Below, one piece after another: positions 1 through 9,083 of a stretch of 13,771 bases of DNA. The number at the start of each line of letters is the position of its first letter. Positions within the stretch are counted from its first letter, which is position 1. The stretch lies in assembly GCA_049975065.1 (NCBI GenBank), contig JBNGDN010000053.1; one strand, written 5' to 3'. Origin of the DNA: Hydrogenovibrio sp049975065 (GTDB lineage: Bacteria; Pseudomonadota; Gammaproteobacteria; Thiomicrospirales; Thiomicrospiraceae). The position numbers and the translations under genes were made by a program. Below the pieces are notes generated by a model. That model saw only the letters and a list, made by a program, of their open reading frames with translations, ran no database searches and was not told the DNA's origin.

Positions 1-837
1 GGCATAAGATTGTCCGCCGGGTTTGCTGGCGTCGTAACCCCAGTCCTGATCCCAGTAAGTGTTCATCGCCGCGGAACCTTCCCCATCAAAAAACGCCATA
101 TTGGCACAGCCCAATACTTCGTCGGCCGGAATCGGCACCCCAAAGTAGTCGGCAAAGCGTTGATAGTAGCGAATGCGATTGGCGGACTGTTGATGCTCGA
201 CCGTGCCGCCGCACTCCACCCCGCCGTTCATCACCATGGTGGTGACGCCGAAACCGGGCAACCGGTTGTTGGCTTCATCCTTCGCATTGGGCTGCCAAGT
301 GCCGTCCAGAATGTGCAACATACTGGGTTTCGGGGTCTGTGGATAGGTGAAGAAGAAGACGGCACTGGCAAAGTTCAACCAAGTGTCGGCTACCAACTCT
401 GGGTTATCCAGCAAGGTGCGCACATTGCCGGTCATGGCTTGCGAGAAAGGTCCGTAGTTGTAGTTGTAACTCAACTGTTTCGCCCCGCGCCCAAAGTAGC
501 TTTTAAACTCGCCATCGTCAAAGGTGCCACATGGCCAGGCCTGCCCTTGCCAGGTGTCGGGGTTACATTCCCCGGCATAGGCACCGCGCACCTGCTCGGT
601 GTAGCCCATTTCACGCACGTACATTAAGGCTTGACGCCACTCTGGCACGCCCAGCACCGATTCAGCGGCATGACCGCCGGTTTCCTGCGCAAAGTGGGCG
701 AACATATTGGCCAGCGATTTGCGACAAATTTGATCCGCGTCCCGACCATCCGACTAGTCGCCGCAGAAGGCGGGGAATTTGCCCACGGCTTTGAGGAAGT
801 TCGTATAGGTGTAACTTTCGACCCGTTTGGGGAAAAG
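1..837 (-). pseudogene. GH19 chitinase domain in frame behind the amber stop; second amber at 754-756; runs off the window
   Basis: Reading on in the same frame as the GH18 gene gives about 279 further codons with only one more stop, TAG at 754-756 (codon 674 counted from the GH18 start; the first TAG is codon 646). The translation is a clear bacterial GH19 chitinase. It has FPAFCGD before the second amber, then DGRDAD, FAHFAQETGGH with the catalytic acid E698 (682-684), GECNPDTWQG, the GH19 signature YFGRGAKQLSYNYNYG (451-498), LPGFGVTTMVMNGGVECGG, and a C-terminal stretch with WDQDWGYD at the edge. No frameshift and no deletion is visible, and all motifs and cysteines are retained. There is no plausible restart: the first ATG after the second stop lies inside the catalytic domain and has no ribosome binding site. 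It is therefore either a very young pseudogene segment or is made by amber readthrough or recoding. The final 30 or so residues should lie left of the window. Confidence 0.85.
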
Positions 838-2775
838 CTACTCAAACTGCGCTTGCGACAACAGACTTTCCACCCGTTTTACATTGGCTGGATTCTCTGC
901 CCGCAGTGGCGTAATCGACTCCACTTGGGTGTTATCTAACGTGCGGATCGTCTCTTTGACCAGCGTCATTTGCGGCGAGTCCGTCAAGGCGGCTTCGCGT
1001 GCGGCCAACTCGGCCTGCGTCATGGCGTAGCCCGCTTGAGCGCCGGTTTCTGGGCTGGCATCTTGACCGGCGTCCTGACCGGTATTGCCGCTGCCGTCAC
1101 CAACGCCCGCTTGACCGCCGCCGACTTGCCCGGCATCACCGTTGTTCGCGGCGCCGCCATCGTTGCCAGTGCTGTTCACGGCTTCCCATGGCCCCCATTG
1201 CTCGGTGCCGGGTTCATTGCCTTGCGTCCACCATTTGGCTTGGTAACGCTGACCGTTGTGACGCACTTTGTCGCCACCGTTATAAACGGCCTCAGGGTTC
1301 CAAGCGCCCGCTTCCGCTGCGCCCGCATCACCCGACGATGCATCGGTATCACCGTTGGTGTCACCCGCTTCCCCTGTGGCACCGCTTCCCGTCTCCGCAG
1401 GCGGCTCAGGCGCAACTGGCGCTGGCGGCACCACACCGGCATAGAAACCGTTGTAAATCACATCCAGCAATTCGGTGCCTTTCAACGGCGCATCGCCGGT
1501 GACTTCCCAGAAAATAATCCCACCCAAGTCGTTATTCACCACATAGGACACTTTCGCGCCCAAGGATTGGGTATCTTCATAAGTGTACATTTCCTGTTTG
1601 CTCTGACTGTACAGATAGGGCGCCTGCGCCACCTCATCGTAATATTTGATAAAGGCCGGATCCTGCTCCATTTCTTTGAGCTTCCAATAAGGATTATTGC
1701 CTGCGGCACGACCGCCGTCCCAAATACCCGCCGCACCGCCATTGGCGGAGGCGAACAAACCGGGTAAACCGCTGATTGGCGAGGCATCGCTCACGCCTTT
1801 CCAACCACGTGAATAAAACGGCGAGCCGATAATCAGTTTCTCGGCGGGCACGCCCTTGGCTAAAAAGTAGCTTACGGTGTTATGCACACTGTAGGCGGCG
1901 GTGCCGGCTTGAGGATTGGAAAACAGCGCGGACTGGTGATTGGTTTTTCCGTCCCAAGCACCGTGCAAGTCATAGGTCATTAAATTGACAAAATCCAGAT
2001 ACTGAACGTAATCGGCCGGATCGGTCAGATCAATGTAGGGCAAGTTTGCGCTGACGGCGGCGGTCAGTTGATAATAGGTATTGTCCTGCTGACCAGCCGC
2101 ATCCAACGCAGCACGCAAATCTTTTAACAACAGCGTAAAGGTCTGACGCTCGGACGCATCGGCATTCGGGGTGCCTTGGTCATTGGTGCTGTCCACTTTA
2201 TCCGGTTGACGGGGCACACCTGGGTATTCCCAGTCGATGTCCACGCCGTCAAAGTGCCATTTGCGCACAAATGCTACCACACTGTCGGCAAACTTTTGAC
2301 GCGCTTGCGGCGTGGCAGCCACCTCGTGGAAGCCCCCTGACTGGGTCCAGCCGCCGATGGAAATCATAAAGCTGGTTTGCGGGAATTGCGCTTCCAGTTT
2401 TTTAAACTGACCCAACGCGCCTTTGAATTCACTGTTGTAAGCTTCACCAAATTGCGCCGTCACCCCGCTGGCCGCCCAAGTATCAAACTCGGCGATTTCA
2501 CCGTTTTTGATGGTGGCAAACGCATAGTTAATATGGGTCATTTTATTAATCGCCATATCGGCTGGATTGTAATTTTTATGGCCGCTGTAAAGCCCCCATT
2601 CCGGGTAATAGCCAACGATTTTTTTCATTTCCGCCACGTCTTGCTTGGACGGAGCCGGACTGGCGATGGAGGCGAAAATCGGCGGCGCGGAAAACACCAG
2701 TGTGATCGCCAACACAGGCGCCAAAACTTGTTTCAATGTGATTTTTTTGAATGTATTGAGTGCAATGGATGTCAT
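838..2775 (-). CDS. Secreted GH18 chitinase with CBM5/12 module (N-terminal part of a GH18-CBM-GH19 enzyme)
   Basis: The enzyme hydrolyses beta-1,4 links in chitin, outside the cytoplasm. Residues 1-36 form a Sec-type signal peptide (basic start, hydrophobic core, cleavage near PIFASIAS). The GH18 barrel spans about 50-445. It carries the SIGGW motif and the catalytic DGVDIDWE at 176-183, so D176, D179, D181 and the acid E183 are all present, followed by the MTYD motif. A Gly/Ala/Asp-rich linker leads to a CBM5/12 chitin-binding module at about 490-535 (AW, YxxGdxV, AKWWTQG, WGPW). A second low-complexity linker follows, then a segment at about 586-645 that in relatives precedes a GH19 domain. 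The ATG at 2775 is supported by the strong Shine-Dalgarno AGGAGGT at 2781-2787. The reading frame ends at TAG 838-840, exactly where the GH19 domain should begin. The GH18 and CBM parts look fully functional. Control by c-di-GMP is likely, given the aptamer in the leader. Confidence 0.93.
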   Translation of the reverse strand: MTSIALNTFKKITLKQVLAPVLAITLVFSAPPIFASIASPAPSKQDVAEMKKIVGYYPEWGLYSGHKNYNPADMAINKMTHINYAFATIKNGEIAEFDTWAASGVTAQFGEAYNSEFKGALGQFKKLEAQFPQTSFMISIGGWTQSGGFHEVAATPQARQKFADSVVAFVRKWHFDGVDIDWEYPGVPRQPDKVDSTNDQGTPNADASERQTFTLLLKDLRAALDAAGQQDNTYYQLTAAVSANLPYIDLTDPADYVQYLDFVNLMTYDLHGAWDGKTNHQSALFSNPQAGTAAYSVHNTVSYFLAKGVPAEKLIIGSPFYSRGWKGVSDASPISGLPGLFASANGGAAGIWDGGRAAGNNPYWKLKEMEQDPAFIKYYDEVAQAPYLYSQSKQEMYTYEDTQSLGAKVSYVVNNDLGGIIFWEVTGDAPLKGTELLDVIYNGFYAGVVPPAPVAPEPPAETGSGATGEAGDTNGDTDASSGDAGAAEAGAWNPEAVYNGGDKVRHNGQRYQAKWWTQGNEPGTEQWGPWEAVNSTGNDGGAANNGDAGQVGGGQAGVGDGSGNTGQDAGQDASPETGAQAGYAMTQAELAAREAALTDSPQMTLVKETIRTLDNTQVESITPLRAENPANVKRVESLLSQAQFE

Positions 2776-2780
2776 AACAA

Positions 2781-2862
2781 ACCTCCTAGGGCTTTATGAA
2801 CGTGACGTTTCCCAGCCAATGCCGGGCATTTTTTATAAAGCGAAAGCGTTCGATTCGGAGGT
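2781..2862 (-). promoter_or_regulatory. Candidate expression platform: Shine-Dalgarno (2781-2787) and upstream anti-SD ACCTCC (2857-2862)
   Basis: The chitinase mRNA carries a near-ideal Shine-Dalgarno just before its ATG. About 70 nt upstream the mRNA contains ACCUCC, the exact 6-nt complement of GGAGGU. Pairing would hide the ribosome binding site, so the riboswitch could act on translation. I saw no intrinsic terminator on this strand between aptamer and start. The pairing is only 6 bp and could be chance; this is inference. Confidence 0.35.
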
Positions 2863-2985
2863 AAGTCGGCAAGGGCGTTTCAACCCAAATATCCGGCGCA
2901 ACCTTGTCAGGTTTGCGGGAGAAAAGACAAGTCAACAACAGGCGTTCCGAGACACCGCACGGGGCGATGGCACACACTTTTCTCT

Positions 2986-3054
2986 GGCAACCCGGCTGTC
3001 TCCACAAAAATAGAGACCCGTGGCTTTCTGTCCCTGCCTCACGACAGGTTTAGC
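2986..3054 (-). promoter_or_regulatory. c-di-GMP-I (GEMM) riboswitch aptamer in the chitinase leader
   Basis: Read on the minus strand, the element starts GCTAAACC (3054-3047). A perfect hairpin follows, CCTGTC-GTGA-GGCAGG (3048-3033), whose loop is a GNRA tetraloop. Next come GGACAGAAAGCCACGGGTCTC, the second hairpin GTCTC/GAGAC (3017-3013 with 3002-2998), and the 3' strand CAGCCGGGTTGCC ending at 2986. This order, the GNRA loop, the AAAGCCACGGGTCT block and the GCCGGGTTGCC end are hallmarks of the GEMM-I class, which binds cyclic di-GMP; in Vibrio this class is found on chitin-binding and competence genes. The 5' strand (GCTAAACC instead of the usual GGCAAACC) and ACAGAAAG (instead of ACGCAAAG) are unusual, so ligand affinity or specificity may be altered. 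The aptamer ends about 210 nt before the chitinase start. Confidence 0.82.
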
Positions 3055-3068
3055 ATTTTCAGTTAGTG

Positions 3069-3097
3069 ATAATATTAATCTTGATAAGATTAAAAAA
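3069..3097 (-). promoter_or_regulatory. Candidate chitinase promoter with 19-bp interrupted palindrome
   Basis: A TATTAT -10 box (minus strand, 3074-3069) would start transcription near 3061, just ahead of the aptamer at 3054. Immediately upstream lies the perfect interrupted palindrome TTAATCTT-GAT-AAGATTAA (plus strand, 3075-3093), filling the space where the -35 spacer should be. The -35 position itself is only a T-run (minus strand, 3097-3092), poor for sigma-70. The palindrome is therefore a plausible regulator site. It could instead be a weak AT-rich hairpin. Confidence 0.4.
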
Positions 3098-3450
3098 AGT
3101 AAGCAATTAAACTTTCAGCGGGAAAACCTAAGCAATCTGAGCGCTCTAAGCGCTCTAAAACCCACGTCATAGCGACGCTTTGTTTAATCACTTGTTTTCA
3201 ATCATAGCAAAACGAACGCCGAGCGGGGTAAAGAATTTTTATGACAAAAGCAGAACAAATCAATCCACTCCCCGCGAAATTCATAAACCCGCATGAAACG
3301 CACTTGCCGTCGCCGATGCCGTTCCGTCAGGCCATGTTCTAAATCACCAGGCCTGGTGAAATGTTTCTCGGGCGAGTGTTATCCCAGCTTTTGAGTCGGC
3401 TTTAGGTTAAAATAACGTCCTTTAATTTTGAATAAAATGATGTTTTTGCT
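3098..3450. other. Intergenic region upstream of metH
   Basis: No standard gene is seen. Contents from left to right: a 9-bp tandem duplication AGCGCTCTA (3140-3148 and 3149-3157); an inverted repeat GCGGGG/CCCCGC (3223-3228 and 3270-3275); a 33-codon open frame at 3241-3342 with a weak ribosome binding site; and the palindrome at 3341-3362. I could not find a convincing SAM, SAH or cobalamin riboswitch, nor a sigma-70 promoter I would defend, although the AT-rich stretch 3400-3440 is the likely promoter zone for metH. Confidence 0.5.
3341..3362. repeat. 22-bp palindromic element, copy 1 (upstream of metH)
   Basis: The core TCACCAGGCCTGGTGA (3344-3359) is a perfect 16-bp palindrome. The surrounding 22 bp match the element at 8918-8939 at 20 positions. 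It ends about 90 bp before the metH start codon, a typical position for an operator. The arms meet with no loop, so it cannot fold as a normal terminator hairpin; a dimeric DNA-binding protein site is the better guess. I do not recognise the regulator. Confidence 0.6.
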
Positions 3451-7161
<3,711 letters not shown>

Positions 7162-7189
7162 ACAAGAAACGTGTATTGTCATTTTGAAT

Positions 7190-7201
7190 CTTGAATTCAA
7201 G
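7190..7201. promoter_or_regulatory. 12-bp palindrome upstream of hepT
   Basis: CTTGAATTCAAG is a perfect palindrome placed 18 bp before the hepT start codon, inside the 58-bp gap after metH. Toxin-antitoxin operons often repress themselves through such sites. A TTGTCA hexamer lies just upstream (7176-7181) and CATAAT just downstream (7202-7207), but they are 20 bp apart, too far for a standard promoter. Confidence 0.3.
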
Positions 7202-7219
7202 CATAATAAAGGTGAACAG

Positions 7220-7639
7220 ATGGATAACCAACTTGATTTCACAGCATTAGAAAAAGCGATTTCTAGACTTGATGAAAGCCTAGAAGTTGTGGACGAGTTC
7301 AAATCTACCGACTCCTCACCCTTGCTCCGCACCCTAATTTCTGGTGTCGTGCAACACTTTGAGTTCACCTATGAGCTTAGCTGGAAGTTTATTAAACGCT
7401 GGCTGGGTGAAAACTTAGGTAAAAGCCAAGTAGACGGCCTCTCTCGCCAAGCTCTCTTTCGTCTCGCAGCAGAATATCAATTAATAGCATCCGTTGAAAC
7501 CTGGATGCTCTTTCACCGCGCTCGTAATGAAACCAGTCACACCTACAATGATAAAACGGCGGATGAAGTTTTCCAGATTGCGATCAAATTCTTACCTGAC
7601 GCAATCAAACTCTTAGATGCTTTAAAATCGAAAGGTTGA
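7220..7639 (+). CDS. hepT: HepT-type HEPN ribonuclease toxin
   Basis: This is the HEPN partner of a HEPN/MNT type toxin-antitoxin pair, an RNase toxin of the HI0074/HepT family. The 139-residue helical protein holds the diagnostic RX4HXY motif as RNETSHTY, with R102, H107 and Y109. R and H form the RNase site; the tyrosine is the residue AMPylated by the partner MntA in the characterised Shewanella system. The N-terminus (FEFTYELSWK) also matches the family. I chose ATG 7220 because it has the ribosome binding site AAAGGTGA at 7208-7215. A longer in-frame extension upstream would overlap metH in another frame and is not supported. Only 2 nt separate it from the downstream nucleotidyltransferase, so they form one operon in the usual order (HEPN first). 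The gene is more AT-rich than metH, suggesting acquisition. Confidence 0.9.
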   Translation: MDNQLDFTALEKAISRLDESLEVVDEFKSTDSSPLLRTLISGVVQHFEFTYELSWKFIKRWLGENLGKSQVDGLSRQALFRLAAEYQLIASVETWMLFHRARNETSHTYNDKTADEVFQIAIKFLPDAIKLLDALKSKG

Positions 7640-7641
7640 AA

Positions 7642-7944
7642 ATGCTTCAACTTACCGAGCAACAGCGCCAGCAAGTCATCAATATCATCAACAGCATGCG
7701 CTCTGAACCACTTGAAATCTACGCTTATGGTTCCAGAACCAAAGACCAAGCAAGACCCTATTCGGATTTGGATTTATTGGTTAAAGCCCAACAGAAGCTA
7801 CCTATCGAAACCCTGTACAAACTGAAAGATGCCTTTGAATTTTCCGATTTACCGTTTAGAGTCGATATTCAAGATTGGTATGCAATGGATGATGGTTTTA
7901 AAGCCAATATCGAAAGTTCTCTAATCCAAATTATTGAGCAATGA
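7642..7944 (+). CDS. mntA: MntA-type minimal nucleotidyltransferase antitoxin
   Basis: This is the antitoxin partner of HepT. It is a minimal nucleotidyltransferase that transfers AMP from ATP onto the HepT tyrosine and so silences the RNase. The 100-residue protein carries the exact GSX10DXD motif: G30-S31, then ten residues, then D42 and D44. The third carboxylate is D75 in RVDIQDW. All catalytic positions are intact, so the pair should be active. ATG 7642 is preferred over the TTG two codons upstream because AAAGG (7631-7635), at the very end of hepT, gives correct spacing. It ends just before a short AT-rich gap and gene fragments. Confidence 0.9.
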   Translation: MLQLTEQQRQQVINIINSMRSEPLEIYAYGSRTKDQARPYSDLDLLVKAQQKLPIETLYKLKDAFEFSDLPFRVDIQDWYAMDDGFKANIESSLIQIIEQ

Positions 7945-8003
7945 AAATTTAATTTTACTCTGACCCAAGTTATTTCAAACTTTGTTTTGACTCTGTAGAT
8001 GTT

Positions 8004-8273
8004 ATGAACGTATTTAAGTATAGAGCAGGTTCGGATAGAGATATTTCATCCTTATGCGATAACTATTTTTACTCACCAACTCGAGAGAAACTGAATGATC
8101 CGTATGAAGGGCTTTTTTCTCGAAAACTGTATGAATCTCAATTAGATCAACTAAAGGAAATTCTTGGGGTTGGAGAACAAGCTTTTGATGACGTTAAGGA
8201 TTCCTTTGAAAAGCTTTTAAGTTTTGTTGATTCTGCGGGGATTTATTCGCTGAGTACAGATCATGTAGATGAC
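8004..8273 (+). pseudogene. N-terminal fragment of a DUF2971-like protein
   Basis: The first ~90 codons resemble the start of DUF2971 proteins, a family of unknown biochemical function often found near defence and toxin genes. VFKYRAG, NYFYSPTREKLNDPYEGLF and AGIYSLSTDHVDD match the pattern KYR ... F.SP..LNDP.E ... YSLS. The homology stops abruptly near 8273; the frame continues to a stop at 8361-8363, but those residues are antisense to the ParD-like gene and have no meaning. The usual second half (WAHY ... GFCIEY region and beyond) is missing. No convincing Shine-Dalgarno precedes the ATG. The assignment rests on remembered motifs. Confidence 0.6.
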
Positions 8274-8479
8274 GCGTTCGAATCAAAGGGTTGCGCCGCG
8301 CCACTTTCAAGCCCTTCATTAATCGCCTGTTGTAAGGCTTTAACGTTTTGCATCCGCAGCTGATCCTTGCGAATCAAATCACGCACATAATCGCTGCTGT
8401 TCGCATAAAGCCCTGTATCAATTTGACCTTTTACCCAATCGCGCATTGGATCAGGAAGTGAAATATTCATTGTCGCCAT
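8261..8479 (-). pseudogene. parD: ParD-like antitoxin, C-terminus lost, no ParE partner
   Basis: ParD antitoxins are ribbon-helix-helix repressors that bind DNA with the N-terminus and neutralise the ParE gyrase toxin with the C-terminus. Here the N-terminal RHH (MNISLPDPMRDWVKGQI) and the next block (YANSSDYVRDLIRKDQ) are intact. ATG 8479 has the ribosome binding site GGAG about 8 nt upstream. Homology ends at PFDSNA near 8273, where the family continues with about ten more residues. The frame instead runs into the DUF2971 fragment and stops at 8261-8263 after 72 residues. The parE gene that should follow is absent. The product could still bind its operator. It may be a relic, or an orphan antitoxin that can still act on related ParE proteins elsewhere. 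Confidence 0.75.
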
Positions 8480-8519
8480 AACCCACTCCAAAAAATGAAC
8501 GAAACAAAAATTAAAAATT

Positions 8520-8549
8520 ATTATGCCAATTAATGGCAAACCTTGTCAA
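8520..8549 (-). promoter_or_regulatory. parD-like promoter with operator-like palindrome in the spacer
   Basis: On the minus strand, TTGACA (8549-8544) and CATAAT (8525-8520) are 18 bp apart, a good sigma-70 promoter for the parD-like gene. Between and overlapping them lies TGCCA-ATTAA-TGGCA (8524-8538), an inverted repeat suited to an RHH dimer, matching the known autoregulation of ParD operons. Confidence 0.6.
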
Positions 8550-8612
8550 AAAAATACCATGGCCGAATAAAATCCATCGACAGGCTGTACACGAATCGTT
8601 AAACTCAACCTC

Positions 8613-8903
8613 ATGAAAAATTTATTCCTAAAACTCTTCTCCCCCATTCTCAATCCACTGGAAAACGCGGATGGGCATTATGAATACCGTCCGTCGCACC
8701 GCACGGTGTTGAAGGTGATGGGATTTTTGTTTCTGGCGGGGGTAGGAGGATATTTTTCCATCTTGACCAACCAGATCGCCGGAGTCTTTCCGGTGATTCT
8801 GTTTTCCGTCATCGGCTTGATTTGTTTGGTGGTAGCGTTTCTCGGCAGCTACAAAGCGGTGGCCAAGCTGTGGCGCAACCGCAATGAAGATGCACCGAAA
8901 TAA
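8613..8903 (+). CDS. Small two-helix inner-membrane protein, function unknown
   Basis: The 96-residue protein has a basic/polar N-terminus, two hydrophobic segments (about 33-53, with GFLFLAGVGGYFS, and about 57-81, with FPVILFSVIGLICLVVAF), and a charged C-terminal tail (KLWRNRNEDAPK). This suggests a hairpin with both ends on the same side, probably cytoplasmic by the positive-inside rule. I do not recognise a named family. Base composition returns to that of the core genes, and the codon pattern looks genuine. No clear Shine-Dalgarno precedes the ATG, and no other in-frame start gives a better one. It stands alone: the parD-like gene upstream is divergent, and 180 bp separate it from the c-di-GMP enzyme downstream. 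Confidence 0.75.
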   Translation: MKNLFLKLFSPILNPLENADGHYEYRPSHRTVLKVMGFLFLAGVGGYFSILTNQIAGVFPVILFSVIGLICLVVAFLGSYKAVAKLWRNRNEDAPK

Positions 8904-8917
8904 CTGACTTTACCGCA

Positions 8918-8939
8918 AAATCACCAGACCTGGTGATTT
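8918..8939. repeat. 22-bp palindromic element, copy 2
   Basis: AAATCACCAG-AC-CTGGTGATTT has 10-bp perfect arms around two bases. It is the second copy of the element before metH (20 of 22 positions equal). It begins 15 bp after the stop of the small membrane protein and about 145 bp before the PAS-GGDEF-EAL start. The lack of a loop and of a T-run argues against a terminator, so a shared operator is likelier. Confidence 0.6.
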
Positions 8940-9083
8940 CCACTTGCATCCGGCGGCGAGCGCACTCCACCCATTTAAAAATTCGATAAAGAGCATCATT
9001 TACCCGTAAAATTTTTATAACAAATTCTGAGTCAATCAGCGTATGATAATAGTCATATCATGATAACTGGATCAGGGAAGATT

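Noticed and set aside
10..627. Plus-strand 205-codon open frame
   Set aside because: It is antisense to the conserved GH19 domain; its protein has no recognisable motif.
1..837. GH19 domain as an independent downstream gene
   Set aside because: No start codon with ribosome binding site precedes the domain; the frame is continuous with GH18 except for the ambers, and relatives have GH19 with the same preceding segment.
970..1767. Plus-strand 265-codon open frame
   Set aside because: It is antisense to the CBM and Gly/Ala/Asp linkers of the chitinase; long reverse frames are expected over such GC-biased low-complexity coding DNA.
2816..2838. Hairpin AATGC-CGG-GCATT followed by T-run on the plus strand, a possible terminator
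   Set aside because: No plus-strand gene ends there, the stem is only 5 bp, and on the chitinase strand the T-run is on the wrong side.
2786..3007. Minus-strand 73-codon frame upstream of the chitinase
   Set aside because: It starts with a non-ATG codon inside the riboswitch aptamer, has no ribosome binding site and shows no family resemblance.
3098..3450. SAM, SAH or cobalamin riboswitch before metH
   Set aside because: I looked for the conserved boxes of these classes and saw none.
7945..8003. ACTCTGACCC and GACTCTG motifs as an attC or REP-transposon remnant
   Set aside because: Too short and imperfect; no paired sites or transposase, so no integron or REP element can be claimed.
8918..8939. 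Palindrome as an intrinsic terminator of the small membrane protein
   Set aside because: The arms leave only two central bases and no U-run follows; the second copy lies before metH, not after a gene.
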